A DNA stretch of 64,000 nt, taken from Rhizobium sp. WYJ-E13 (lineage in GTDB: Bacteria > Pseudomonadota > Alphaproteobacteria > Rhizobiales > Rhizobiaceae). The position numbers and the translations under genes are program-made. The stretch lies in the NCBI RefSeq assembly GCF_018987265.1, contig NZ_CP076855.1, forward strand, positions 124,001 to 188,000. The letters run 5' to 3'. Positions within the stretch are counted from its first letter, which is position 1; every line of letters begins with the position of its first letter. This document shows positions 1 to 8,354 of the stretch, one piece after another. Under the pieces are notes generated by a model. The model was not told where the DNA came from. It saw only the letters and a list, made by a program, of their open reading frames with translations, and made no database searches.

Positions 1-2
1 AT

Positions 3-218
3 CGTCTCCATGCTTTCGAAGCTGATCGCTTCGACCGCACATCAAGGGTCGTGCTGGAATCGACGGCTAACCGAACAATGTTTCACCTTCCAACTGCCGA
101 ACAGTTGCGCGAAGCATTCATGGGCCGCAATGTCGGCGCTGAAAGAAACGCCTGGCTGTATTCCTATGACGCAACCAACGCGCCGCGGGCCGCAGCGTCA
201 CCCGAACCTGCAGAATGA
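3..218 (+). CDS. C-terminal end of an FAD-dependent aromatic monooxygenase (partial at left edge)
   Basis: The frame is open from the window edge to TGA at 216-218 (71 residues). Its content resembles the C-terminus of salicylate or 3-hydroxybenzoate hydroxylases (class A flavoprotein monooxygenases): a segment with EADRFDRTSRVV, then asparagine-rich helix residues, then a terminal WLYSYDAT motif like the WxYxYD end of that family. These enzymes use FAD and NAD(P)H to hydroxylate aromatic rings, some producing gentisate, which would suit the gentisate-type operon at 13.6 kb. The FAD and NADPH domains lie outside the window, so substrate and start cannot be judged. The family call is by eye from a short segment. 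Confidence 0.55.
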   Translation, partial: RLHAFEADRFDRTSRVVLESTANRTMFHLPTAEQLREAFMGRNVGAERNAWLYSYDATNAPRAAASPEPAE

Positions 219-626
219 GATGCGGCGATGAGGCATCAACCTGTTTGAATGCGAGCTGACAGTCTCGCTTGGTTGCAGGAATGAATCCAGAAATTCTGGA
301 CGAGCCTAATGGAAAGTGTGTTTCGTCTAAAACCCAACCCACCTTCTCCAGCGTCCTCCCCTTTTGCTGGCGCGAGCCTGATGCCCGTAGTGCGCTTGAG
401 CAGGATGAGTTGGGCTCGCATCGCTGTGCTTGTGATCGGCATCATGTTCGATCGGGGTGGGTGCGAAGAATGGACGGAGGCGTCGTTAAAGACGTTCCCT
501 TTCGACAGCCGCAAGGGTCCGCAAGCACCTCCCAGTGTAACGGATGCAGAGCGACGGAGCATTTTGGCAGGGAAAAGTTGCGGCGCCTTTCCTTGCTCGT
601 GGACTGCGCAGTTCATTGGAGGTGAC
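219..626. other. Intergenic stretch without a convincing gene
   Basis: Open frames here on both strands lack family resemblance and ribosome-binding sites. A perfect 7-bp-arm inverted repeat, TCCAGAA-A-TTCTGGA, lies at 286-300 and could be a regulator site or chance. The good ribosome-binding site of the following GST gene is at its right end. Confidence 0.5.
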
Positions 627-1340
627 ATGATCGACCTGTATGGCTCCGGGAGCCCAAACGTAGCGCGCATTTTCATCGCGCTGGAAGAATTGGGCCTCCC
701 CTACCAGGCCCATGCTGTCGATGTCTTCGCCGGCCAACAGTTCGAGGCTTGGTTCGGAGATCTCAATCCCAATCGGAAAGTGCCAGTTATCGTCGATCAT
801 GACGGTGCATGCGGGGACTGCACCATTTTCGAATCCGCCGCAATCCTTCTTTATCTTGCCGAGAAGACTGGCGCCCTCCTCCCTTCCCACCCGTCTGCTC
901 GCTACGAGGTCATACAGTGGATGATGGTTCAAGTTACGACCGTCGGACCTATGATGGGTCAGCTCGTTCACTTCACGCGATATGCGCCCGATGGAATTTC
1001 CAGCTATTCGCGGGATCGCTATCATGTTCAGGTAGCCCGCGTGTTCGATGTGATCGACAGGAAGCTGACTGGTAGCGAATTTCTTGCAGGGGACATGTTT
1101 ACGATTGCCGACGTAGCGCTTTTTCCTTGGACGGTTAGGCTGTCGACCTACCTCGGGGACGAACAGGAAGAGAGGCTCGTGAACCTTGCGAGGTGGCGGC
1201 ACAATGTATCGTTGCGGCCAGCGGTCGGGCGTGCCTTGAGGGCTCAGGATATCCTTCGTCAGCAATCGACGAAACCGGAAGACGCCGATCCCGGCACGCT
1301 CGACCGGCTATTCGGGCGTGACGGAGCGAGGAGGACTTAG
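627..1340 (+). CDS. Glutathione S-transferase, Nu-class (YfcG-like)
   Basis: This is a 237-residue cytosolic GST. The N-terminal thioredoxin-fold domain begins MIDLYGSGSPN; Asn11 in the SPN turn matches the active-site position of E. coli YfcG. A cis-proline motif (KVPVIVD) and ESAAILLYLAE follow around residues 50-80. The C-terminal all-helical domain carries the conserved TIADVALFPW segment near residue 155. Enzymes of this class usually act as glutathione disulfide-bond reductases or conjugate electrophiles, which suits an aromatic catabolic neighbourhood. The start at 627 is chosen because GGAGGTGAC lies immediately before it; the frame extends upstream to 309 but that part is not GST-like. 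The stop overlaps the convergent lipoprotein gene by 4 nt. Confidence 0.85.
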   Translation: MIDLYGSGSPNVARIFIALEELGLPYQAHAVDVFAGQQFEAWFGDLNPNRKVPVIVDHDGACGDCTIFESAAILLYLAEKTGALLPSHPSARYEVIQWMMVQVTTVGPMMGQLVHFTRYAPDGISSYSRDRYHVQVARVFDVIDRKLTGSEFLAGDMFTIADVALFPWTVRLSTYLGDEQEERLVNLARWRHNVSLRPAVGRALRAQDILRQQSTKPEDADPGTLDRLFGRDGARRT

Positions 1341-1765
1341 CGATCGTCCCGTTGCAAGTTTGCAACAATGCTGGTGCAACCCGCGACGTTGCCAATAAGC
1401 TTGCTCTCGACGATGATCGATCGCCTATCTGAGGTGAGCTCGACGTAGCAGACGTGCCGATGCTCTTTCAGCTTCACCCCCATGGTCTCCGAAAGAACGG
1501 CAGTTCCATCGGCTTTGTCAACGATACGCTTGTTGCTGACACCGACATATTGCTCCACCTCGCTCATTGGCCAGTAGGACACGGTGAACCCGTTCTCAAT
1601 CGTTGTCCGTCGGGGAAGACCAAAGGCACTTACGGCTCTATCCCGCGGCTCGCCTTCCAAGGATTTGGCAGCGCGCAGTACTGCCTCTTCGTGAGGAGAC
1701 ACGCAGCCTGACAGGATGGCAAGCGTGCTCGCAAGCATTACTCTTGCTGCAGTATTCGGTATCAT
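1337..1765 (-). CDS. Small hypothetical lipoprotein
   Basis: A 142-residue protein with a lipoprotein signal peptide: Arg8, a hydrophobic core from about 9 to 18 and lipobox LSGC with the lipidated cysteine at position 21. The mature part is polar with two further cysteines and no family I recognise. It is probably anchored in the inner or outer membrane, facing the periplasm. It overlaps the convergent GST gene by 4 nt at its 3' end. The ribosome-binding site is weak. Existence is supported mainly by the well-formed lipobox; function unknown. Confidence 0.6.
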   Translation of the reverse strand: MIPNTAARVMLASTLAILSGCVSPHEEAVLRAAKSLEGEPRDRAVSAFGLPRRTTIENGFTVSYWPMSEVEQYVGVSNKRIVDKADGTAVLSETMGVKLKEHRHVCYVELTSDRRSIIVESKLIGNVAGCTSIVANLQRDDR

Positions 1766-1950
1766 TGTCGCTCATTATCGCTTCCAGGTAAAATCAACGC
1801 TTGGCCGACTGTCGCCTCGCTCTGGTCCAACACCGAATGGCGAGCAATAGCCCGCCACTCGGGTTCCAGCAGTCAGTTAGACCAATGGGCAGAGGCCTGC
1901 ACCACCACGAATGCCGCACCATTTGCGGCGGTTCGACGTCGACGAAAGCA

Positions 1951-1985
1951 AGCCAGGTTTGAGGACGTCGACCTTAAACCTGGCT
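1951..1985 (-). terminator. Hairpin just downstream of the VOC dioxygenase gene
   Basis: Perfect 10-bp arms, AGCCAGGTTT (1951-1960) and AAACCTGGCT (1976-1985), flank a 15-nt loop. It starts 5 nt beyond the stop codon of the minus-strand dioxygenase, the last gene of the liv block, so it is well placed to end that transcript. The T-tract after the stem is poor (TGCTTTCG), so it may instead protect the 3' end. Confidence 0.45.
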
Positions 1986-1989
1986 GGTC

Positions 1990-2871
1990 TCAGTCACGAA
2001 AACGATCCGGTGTCGGAATCCCCCACTGGTTCGACGCCGCAATGCCTGGCTCCCACGTCTTTGGACGTTGCGGCTTATCCTTGTGCCACGGCCGCGGCTC
2101 GAAATAGCCGAGTTCCTCATTCATCATCTGGTCGAGTTCGGCGTAAAGTTCCATGATCTGACCGTCTGGTGTCAGGTGATAAATGAAAATGTTATGTCCA
2201 ATGCCGTGCCGTCCCGGTCCCCAGATAAGCGGATAGCCAAGGTCGCTCAGAATGTCGCAAGCCTCTTTGATGTGATCCCAGCCTCGAGTTTCGAAAGCAA
2301 CGTGATGCATCTTGCGACGCTGTCCGCGCAACAGGTTTATTGTGTGATGATCCGTCCCGCAACGTAGGAAGGCGAAGAAGTCTCCCATCCAGTCAGACAC
2401 TTTGAAATCAAGCACGTCGACGAAGAACTTCGTAGCCAACTGCGGATCCAGCACATTGAAAGCAATATGGCCGAGGCGATTGGGGATGATCCCGCCGGTC
2501 TGCGCGGCGTCGCTGCCCCTGGCGGCAGCGTGAGTGATTTCGATTTGGATATCCTCTGGCCCGTCAACAAGCACCAGATCGGCAGTCCCCGGCGCCGAGT
2601 AAGACTTCCGGCCAGCTCTCAGTCCCTTAGCGGTCAGCTCCTTCAAAACGTCGCCAAGGTCGGTCTCGTCGGAGACATTGAGGGAAAGGGCTTTGCAAGC
2701 CGCTTCGCCTCGCCGCAAAATTACGGAATGACGGTCCTGCGGGCAAGCCAGGAAAACTGCCCCGTCCGCCCGATCCACCACTTTGATGCCCATCACGTTT
2801 TCATAGTATTCGATCGAGCGCTCGATGTCCGGCGTATCGAAAACGACGTGTCCGATGCTTGTGACTTTCAT
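1990..2871 (-). CDS. Extradiol ring-cleavage dioxygenase, two-module VOC (type I) family
   Basis: A 293-residue protein of two vicinal-oxygen-chelate modules, about 1-115 and 130-250. The catalytic module shows the 2-His-1-carboxylate iron site expected for catechol 2,3- or 2,3-dihydroxybiphenyl 1,2-dioxygenases: His135 (LGHIAF), His190 (MHHVAFE) and Glu241 (IMELYAE), with the family signature GHNIFIYHLTPDG before the Glu. It should open a catecholic ring next to the diol using Fe(II) and O2. The start at 2871 follows AGGGAGAATAAT; the longer frame to 2949 lacks homology. It is the last gene of the minus-strand liv block, 74 nt after livF, suggesting that the imported compound or its product is a catechol. 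Substrate not determinable. Confidence 0.85.
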   Translation of the reverse strand: MKVTSIGHVVFDTPDIERSIEYYENVMGIKVVDRADGAVFLACPQDRHSVILRRGEAACKALSLNVSDETDLGDVLKELTAKGLRAGRKSYSAPGTADLVLVDGPEDIQIEITHAAARGSDAAQTGGIIPNRLGHIAFNVLDPQLATKFFVDVLDFKVSDWMGDFFAFLRCGTDHHTINLLRGQRRKMHHVAFETRGWDHIKEACDILSDLGYPLIWGPGRHGIGHNIFIYHLTPDGQIMELYAELDQMMNEELGYFEPRPWHKDKPQRPKTWEPGIAASNQWGIPTPDRFRD

Positions 2872-2945
2872 ATTATTCTCCCTGTTGACGGCGCGCGCAA
2901 GGCTACCTTCCAGGCCAGTCAATGCGTCGCGATTAAGATTTGAAG

Positions 2946-3644
2946 TCAATGAACATTCAGGCCGATCAGCTCACCGATCTTGGCGTCGTTGCCAACTAAA
3001 GCGTGACTTTTGCCTTCGTTGACGATCTTCCCTCGCTCGACGACTACGTAACGATCGGATAGCTCGAGACCGATGTCCGCCCTCTGCTCTACCAGAATGG
3101 TCGAGAGCGAACCTGACGTTGTTAGCTCCCTTACAGCTGCCACGAGTTGTTCGACAACAACAGGCGCCAGGCCTTCGGATGGCTCATCCATCAAAAGCAA
3201 TTTCGGATTGCCGGCCAAAGCGCGCGCTATCGATAACATCTGTTGCTCGCCTCCTGATAGTTGGCTCGCGTAGTTGGCGGAGCGCCTGCCAAGTGATGGG
3301 AATAGCTCCAGCAGACGCGTTTCGGTCCAGAAGCCTGGTCGCGTTGCCACCTTCAGGTTCTCACGCACCGTCAAGCTTGGAAAGACCTCTCGTGTCTGCG
3401 GCACATAACCTATTCCGAGGTGAGCGCGCCGCTGCGTCTGCCAGGTCGAAATATCCGTCCCACTGAAAATTACCGCGCCCGAATGGCGTCGGCATCGACC
3501 GGTAACGAGCTCTAGCAAAGTCGTCTTGCCGACACCGTTGCGACCGAGAATGGCCACGGTCTCCTTCTCTTCAACGGAAATCGACAAATCGTCGATGACA
3601 GTGGTCTCGCCCCAACCTCCCTTCAGGCCGATGATCTCAAGCAT
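2946..3644 (-). CDS. livF: ABC transporter ATP-binding protein, LivF type
   Basis: A 232-residue cytoplasmic ATPase of the branched-chain amino-acid/HAAT transporter class. Visible motifs are Walker A GRNGVGKT (around residue 33), the signature LSGGEQQ, Walker B LLLMDEPSEG and a switch histidine region replaced by LVEQR, as is usual in LivF. The ATG at 3644 is preferred over 3659 because GGAG lies 9 nt before it; it overlaps the livG stop by 8 nt, indicating translational coupling. With LivG, LivM and LivH it forms the importer served by the binding protein at 6363. Genomic context argues for an aromatic or small carboxylate substrate rather than leucine. Confidence 0.9.
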   Translation of the reverse strand: MLEIIGLKGGWGETTVIDDLSISVEEKETVAILGRNGVGKTTLLELVTGRCRRHSGAVIFSGTDISTWQTQRRAHLGIGYVPQTREVFPSLTVRENLKVATRPGFWTETRLLELFPSLGRRSANYASQLSGGEQQMLSIARALAGNPKLLLMDEPSEGLAPVVVEQLVAAVRELTTSGSLSTILVEQRADIGLELSDRYVVVERGKIVNEGKSHALVGNDAKIGELIGLNVH

Positions 3645-4416
3645 GCTGAAGTTCTCCAAAGCGCTGCTGGCCAGAGCGGCCGAGATAAACAGTCCTCACC
3701 CGTTCAGAGGACATAACGTTCTCAGGTGGACCATTTTCGATAACCTCCCCCTCTGCCATAACAGTCACAGAACGGGCGAAGCGTTTGACGATCTGCATGT
3801 CGTGCTCGATCATTAGAACCGCAATTGCGTCATCGAGTTTGTCAATCGCGTTCAGCAGGATCGGGACTTCAGCTCCCGGAATGCCGGCCGCCGGCTCATC
3901 AAGCAGCAATACCTTTGGTTCGAGTACCAGCGCGATGGCGATTTCCACCAAGCGCTGGCGACCATAGGCAATCTCGTTGATATGGCGCGCGGCGTCGGAA
4001 GACAGGCCAAGCATGTCGAGCACGCGCCAGACCTCGTCTATCGCATCTCTGTGTCGGCCAATCGAGGTCAAAAGGTGCCGGCTGATTGCCCTGTGTTCGC
4101 TGATGGCGAGAAACACGTTTTGAAATACCGTCAACTCGCGAAACAGTGAGTTGACCTGAAAAGTTCGGCCGAGCCCTCTTTTAACGCGCGATGCGGGTCC
4201 AAGCCCGGTGACATCACTACCGAGAAGAAAGATAGAACCCGAACTTGGCGCGATTGTCCCTGAAAGTAGGCCTATTAGGGTTGTCTTTCCGGCTCCGTTC
4301 GGCCCGATCAACGCATGACGTGCGCCGATTGGCAACGCGAGCGTGACATCCCTTGTGACACGCAGGCCCCCGTAGTTCTTGCAGAGGTTCTTTGCCTCGA
4401 GTGCCAATTTGCTCAC
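3637..4416 (-). CDS. livG: ABC transporter ATP-binding protein, LivG type
   Basis: A 259-residue ATPase with Walker A GPNGAGKT, the degenerate signature AYGRQRLVEIA typical of LivG, and Walker B LLLDEPAAGI. It partners LivF to energise the LivHM permease. The start is GTG at 4416: GGAGG stands 8 nt upstream, and GTGA overlaps the livM stop codon by 4 nt. The longer frame to 4563 is only the complement of coding livM sequence. The run of 4-8 nt overlaps from livH to livF shows a tightly coupled operon. Confidence 0.9.
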   Translation of the reverse strand: MSKLALEAKNLCKNYGGLRVTRDVTLALPIGARHALIGPNGAGKTTLIGLLSGTIAPSSGSIFLLGSDVTGLGPASRVKRGLGRTFQVNSLFRELTVFQNVFLAISEHRAISRHLLTSIGRHRDAIDEVWRVLDMLGLSSDAARHINEIAYGRQRLVEIAIALVLEPKVLLLDEPAAGIPGAEVPILLNAIDKLDDAIAVLMIEHDMQIVKRFARSVTVMAEGEVIENGPPENVMSSERVRTVYLGRSGQQRFGELQHA

Positions 4417-5435
4417 GTCGCTTGCCTCCGTGATACCATCCGTTGCGTCCCGGGAAGAGAGATCAGAAACGCCTTGGGCAGGATGCGCTGCCCAAGTCCG
4501 ATTAGACCGTTCCTGCCGAACAGCACTACCAAGATGAGGAATAGCCCGATGGCCGCCATCCAATTATAGGGATCCCAGTTCGCCGCAAAGTCCTTGAGAA
4601 CCATGTACACTGCCGCGCCAAGCGGGCCGCCATAGATACTCCCGACGCCTCCAAGAACCAGCATGATGATGCCGTTGATGGACAGTTCGATCGCGAGAAC
4701 ATCCAGTCCGACAAAGCCCGTAACTTGTGCCGACAGGCTGCCCGCGACACCGGCCATAAACGCGCTGATCGCGTAGACCTTAATCAGGTGGGCAGATACA
4801 GGAGCGCCGACCAGACGCATTCGAAGCGCGTTTTCCCGCACGCCTTGCAGCGCCAATCCAAAAGGCGAGCTCACCAGCGACCGGAAAATTGCAAACATCA
4901 CGAACAGCCAGGCGAGACAGTAGAGATAGCTTGTTTGTCCGAAAACCGACCATGGGAACAGATTCAACACGGGTGCGAACTCGATGCCGCTGAGCCCGTT
5001 TTCGCCGCCGGTCAACCAGCCGAATTTATTGGCGGCTTCAAACAGGACAGCGCCGATCGCCAATGTCATCATCATCAGCGGCAAGCCACTTAGACGCAGG
5101 ACGATCGGGCCCACGACCAAAGCGAGCGCTGCCGCAGCCGCACCGCCCGCAAACGTGGCCGTAATGGGCTCATGCCATCCCGCAAGGGCAATCCAGCCGG
5201 TGCTATAGGCTCCAATGCCAAAGAAGGCGGCATGCCCGAGGGTTACAATGCCCGCAAATCCAAGAATCAGTCCCAAAGACATCGCGTAAAGCGCCATAAT
5301 CAGCACTTGGGCGCCGAAAGACAGATTGTCGGGGAAAACAAAAAACGCAACGCCTGGAAGAGCCCAGAAAACAATTTCCATAAGGCCAACACCGTTGCTG
5401 GCTGCCGGATTGTAAAACGATGATTGAGGGTTCAT
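4413..5435 (-). CDS. livM: ABC transporter permease, LivM type
   Basis: A 340-residue inner-membrane permease with about ten hydrophobic segments and the LivM cytoplasmic-loop pattern (RENALRMRLVG near residue 200, preceding a YAISAFMAG membrane segment). It forms the translocation pore with LivH. An ATGA overlap joins it to livH upstream and a GTGA overlap to livG downstream. Length is normal for the family. The transported compound is set by the binding protein and is not known. Confidence 0.9.
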   Translation of the reverse strand: MNPQSSFYNPAASNGVGLMEIVFWALPGVAFFVFPDNLSFGAQVLIMALYAMSLGLILGFAGIVTLGHAAFFGIGAYSTGWIALAGWHEPITATFAGGAAAAALALVVGPIVLRLSGLPLMMMTLAIGAVLFEAANKFGWLTGGENGLSGIEFAPVLNLFPWSVFGQTSYLYCLAWLFVMFAIFRSLVSSPFGLALQGVRENALRMRLVGAPVSAHLIKVYAISAFMAGVAGSLSAQVTGFVGLDVLAIELSINGIIMLVLGGVGSIYGGPLGAAVYMVLKDFAANWDPYNWMAAIGLFLILVVLFGRNGLIGLGQRILPKAFLISLPGTQRMVSRRQAT

Positions 5436-6310
5436 GCGCTTTTCCTCTTGAAGCCGCCTTCGATGCGGAGCAGCAAATAGACGATGAGGAACCCGTAGAC
5501 GACGAAAGCGCCGTAGGTCGGGAAGAAGTAGCGACCCGCCGTATCCACAATCCCAACAAGAACCGAAACAATTGCGGCGCCCTTCATGTTGCCGAATCCT
5601 GACAACGCGACGACGATCATTATGATCGTTAGGTATTTGAACGGATAAAGGGGCTCGATCGGGAGCATCCCGTAGCCTACCGCCCCGCCGAACGCCGCAA
5701 GCCCGCTACCGAGAACGAAAGCTTTGGAATAAAGGCTTGCGACGTCAATTCCGATCGCCTGCGCCATAGGCCTGTTGTCCACAGCTGCGCGCAACCGGGC
5801 GCCAAAGCTGGTGTTCTCAAAGAGGAACCAAAGGCCTGCCACGACGACAGCGCCAATTGCGACAATAAACAGTCTGTAGACTTGCACGCTTCTGCCAAGA
5901 AGATCGATATTGGCTTCCAATGTCGGCGATAGTCGAGATGGCTGCACATTTGGCCCGAACAGGAAATTTAAACCGGCGACGGCAACAAACATCAGACCGA
6001 TCGTCAAAAGGACTTGATCGAGCTCAGTCGCCTTGTAAATCCTTGTATATATGGCTTTTTCCATTCCAAGACTGATGATTGCGACGGCCGCTGTCGCAAA
6101 TATGACGGCTGCGAAGAAGGGCACTGAGTGAGTGGTGACGAGATAGGTGCAGAAATATCCGCCGAGTGCCGCAAACGCGCCATGCGCCAAATTTACGACG
6201 CGCATCAGACCCATGGTTATCACGAGACCGATGGATATCAGGAAAATCACCATTCCATATGAAATTCCGTAGATGGCGATGAATGTTATTGATCGAGCAA
6301 CATATTCCAT
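5432..6310 (-). CDS. livH: ABC transporter permease, LivH type
   Basis: A 292-residue inner-membrane permease with about eight hydrophobic stretches and the LivH N-terminal signature GLVITMGLMRVVNLAHGAF, and the inner-loop sequence RAAVDNRPMAQAIGID around residue 175. GGAGG is placed 5 nt before the ATG at 6310. It lies 52 nt after the binding-protein gene and overlaps livM by 4 nt. It works with LivM as the membrane half of the importer. Confidence 0.9.
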   Translation of the reverse strand: MEYVARSITFIAIYGISYGMVIFLISIGLVITMGLMRVVNLAHGAFAALGGYFCTYLVTTHSVPFFAAVIFATAAVAIISLGMEKAIYTRIYKATELDQVLLTIGLMFVAVAGLNFLFGPNVQPSRLSPTLEANIDLLGRSVQVYRLFIVAIGAVVVAGLWFLFENTSFGARLRAAVDNRPMAQAIGIDVASLYSKAFVLGSGLAAFGGAVGYGMLPIEPLYPFKYLTIIMIVVALSGFGNMKGAAIVSVLVGIVDTAGRYFFPTYGAFVVYGFLIVYLLLRIEGGFKRKSA

Positions 6311-6362
6311 GGTTGCCTCCCGCTTTTCGTGTTGGCCTTCGCGCTTATCGATGGCCCCGACC

Positions 6363-7538
6363 TTATTCGGGGTGAGCGTCGGCCCAGGGATTTCCGACCA
6401 TCTCGTAGGTTTTGACGACGACGTTTTGCAGTTTGCCGTCGATTTCCTGAACCTGGCGGATATAGATGTTGTGGTTCATCTCGCGCGTCAGCGGATCTAT
6501 GCGCTTTGGCCCGCTCGGACTTTTCCATTCATAGCCTTTTATGGCTGCCATCGCCCGGTCGGGATCGAAGTCACCCTTACCCTGCGCCTCTACCATTTTA
6601 TAGATCAGCGTTACGGCGTCATAGGGCGACGCATTGTTGACACCGACACGATGATCCGCGCCGAATCTTTCTTTCATGACCTGCTTGAAGGCAGCGTTTT
6701 GCGGATTGTCTAGGGAGCCCGTATAAAAGATGGCTGAATAGACGCCAACGATGTTCGGGCCAAACAGATGGAGATCCGGATCGTCGGTTTCTGCCACGGC
6801 GATGACAGTCGCGCTCTTGTTTACACCTCTGGCCGCCAAGGCATTGAAGAATGAAACGGAAGGTGCCCCGTTTGGCAGGAAAGTGACTACCACATCCGGG
6901 TTCGCGTTGGCGATCCGCTCAGCAAACGCAGCGAAATCAACTGTGCTGAGGGGCATTCGATCCTCACCGACAATCTCGCCGCCTTTTTCCTTAAATCGCC
7001 GGGTAAAAGCCTCCTGCACTTCGTGACCAGGCGCATAGTCGGCGACCGCTATATAGGCGCGCTTCTTGCCGCTGTCGGCGGCGAAATCGGCCTGCGCGTA
7101 AGCTGGCTGCCAGATGTTCTGACCCGCCCGTACAAAATAGGGTGACATCCGCAGAATCTGTGGCGCCGAGGATACGCTCAAGACGGACGGGGTTTTCGTT
7201 TCATTGATGACCGGAGCCACCGCGGCGGCCTCAGGCGACAGGAAGAAGCCGGTCAATATCGACACCTTATCCTTGACGATCAACTGTTCGGCGAGGCTCT
7301 TTGCGAGCGCCGGATTGGAGCCGCCAATGTCCTTATAGACGAACGTGATGTCATCATTGCCGGCCTTCGTCCCATGTTGGGCGACATAGACATCTATCGA
7401 TTCTCGCAGCTGCTGACCCGCAAGAGCATAGGGTCCGGAAAACTGGCCGATGACGCCGACCTTGATCTCGCCTGCTAGGGTTTGACACGCCCCAAGGACG
7501 ATCGCGGCAGCGAATGCCGCTCGCTTCAATACTGACAT
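6363..7538 (-). CDS. Periplasmic substrate-binding protein of the Liv-type transporter (copy 1)
   Basis: A 391-residue type-1 periplasmic binding protein (LivJ/LivK, Peripla_BP_6 family). An N-terminal signal peptide covers about 1-23, and the mature part opens EIKVGVIGQFSGPYA, the usual first strand. GGAGG precedes the ATG by 8 nt. It leads the livHMGF operon and has a TGCAC-N13-GTGCA site 45 nt upstream. A paralogue at 21226 agrees with it at roughly four residues in five over most of the length. The class also carries aromatic acids such as benzoate and hydroxybenzoates, so a ring compound is a reasonable inference. An LGAC stretch in the signal could be a lipobox, but copy 2 lacks a cysteine there. 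Confidence 0.88.
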   Translation of the reverse strand: MSVLKRAAFAAAIVLGACQTLAGEIKVGVIGQFSGPYALAGQQLRESIDVYVAQHGTKAGNDDITFVYKDIGGSNPALAKSLAEQLIVKDKVSILTGFFLSPEAAAVAPVINETKTPSVLSVSSAPQILRMSPYFVRAGQNIWQPAYAQADFAADSGKKRAYIAVADYAPGHEVQEAFTRRFKEKGGEIVGEDRMPLSTVDFAAFAERIANANPDVVVTFLPNGAPSVSFFNALAARGVNKSATVIAVAETDDPDLHLFGPNIVGVYSAIFYTGSLDNPQNAAFKQVMKERFGADHRVGVNNASPYDAVTLIYKMVEAQGKGDFDPDRAMAAIKGYEWKSPSGPKRIDPLTREMNHNIYIRQVQEIDGKLQNVVVKTYEMVGNPWADAHPE

Positions 7539-7582
7539 CTATCTATCCTCCCTTAGATCTCGATAATCCGTAGGAGATATTA

Positions 7583-7605
7583 TGCACAAAATGACCTTTC
7601 GTGCA
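7583..7605. promoter_or_regulatory. Putative GntR operator upstream of the liv operon
   Basis: Perfect inverted repeat TGCAC (7583-7587), 13-nt spacer, GTGCA (7601-7605), in an A/T-rich context. It is 45 nt upstream of the binding-protein start and lies in the short gap after the DUF1330 gene. The same arms and spacing recur at 13513 and 22439, and variants at 11607 and 25801. Confidence 0.7.
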
Positions 7606-7618
7606 AATAAAAACTTCA

Positions 7619-8299
7619 TTAGGCTCTGTGCAGATGTTCGTATCCGGGCGCGACCACATCGACGATCAGCGCTCGGTTCGTAACGCCTGCGCGCCGGATT
7701 TCGATCGCCTGGCGATATTCCGGCGATGCAAACCAAGCAGCTGCCTGGGTTCGCGAACGAAATCCGATAATGCTGATCATGTTTGGCCCTTTGCCAATAT
7801 CGGGACCTTCGATGATCGTGTTCAGGAAACTGACCGTTTGATAGCGGCCTCCGTATTTTGCCACGCTCGCAGCGGCGACCTTGCGATATTCCGGAACAAA
7901 ATCCAGATTTCGCTCTTCCAAGCGCTCGAACACGACCCAAGCTGGCGGCTGGCATTGGTTGTCCATGCCGCTATCTTCATGTTCGTGAGCATAGGCTGGA
8001 GGCGTGACGTCAATGATCATGGCCCGGTTGGTAACGCCTCTTTCGCGGATCTTCCGCGCCAGCCGATATTCGTCGGATTCAAACCAGCGATGCGCTATCT
8101 CCCGCGAGGCAAATTCCTTAATCGCGATCATCCGGGGACCAGAGGCCGGGCCAGGGCCTTCAACCACCGGATTCTCAAAGCTGACGGTCAAGTACCTTCC
8201 TTGGTGGAGTGCAACGCTCGCAGCCGCAGCTTCCCGGTAGTCATCGACAAAATCGAGATTACGTTCCTCCAGTCTTTCAAAAATCACCCAGGCCTTCAT
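7619..8299 (-). CDS. Tandem-DUF1330 protein
   Basis: A 226-residue protein made of two near-duplicate DUF1330 domains, about 3-105 and 120-224, joined by a short Gln/Pro linker. The halves share blocks such as FERLEERNLDFV, VTNRA and VEGP/IEGP. DUF1330 proteins are usually single domains near 95-100 residues with a dimeric ferredoxin-like fold related to antibiotic-biosynthesis monooxygenase-type barrels, so this copy may be an intramolecular dimer. The start at 8299 follows AAGGGGACGCGG; the ORF reaches 8326 without a better site. It lies between gntR and the liv operon on the same strand, which suggests a role in the same catabolic route; its reaction is unknown. Confidence 0.75.
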   Translation of the reverse strand: MKAWVIFERLEERNLDFVDDYREAAAASVALHQGRYLTVSFENPVVEGPGPASGPRMIAIKEFASREIAHRWFESDEYRLARKIRERGVTNRAMIIDVTPPAYAHEHEDSGMDNQCQPPAWVVFERLEERNLDFVPEYRKVAAASVAKYGGRYQTVSFLNTIIEGPDIGKGPNMISIIGFRSRTQAAAWFASPEYRQAIEIRRAGVTNRALIVDVVAPGYEHLHRA

Positions 8300-8354
8300 C
8301 CGCGTCCCCTTCCAAAATAAGTACATTGCACCTGCAGGAGCGGATCATCGGCCC

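Noticed and set aside
309..626. N-terminal extension of the GST frame back to 309
   Set aside because: No GST similarity before 627, and GGAGGTGAC immediately precedes the ATG there.
236..676. Minus-strand 146-codon frame
   Set aside because: Overlaps the GST start, has no ribosome-binding site and no recognisable domain; it reads as a shadow.
7470..7500. Lipobox-like LGAC in the signal of binding-protein copy 1
   Set aside because: Copy 2 lacks the cysteine and its signal ends in a normal Ala-Asp cleavage, so an ordinary Sec signal is preferred; not excluded.
8327..8349. Single TGCAC upstream of the DUF1330 gene
   Set aside because: No matching right arm at 13-nt spacing; taken as chance.
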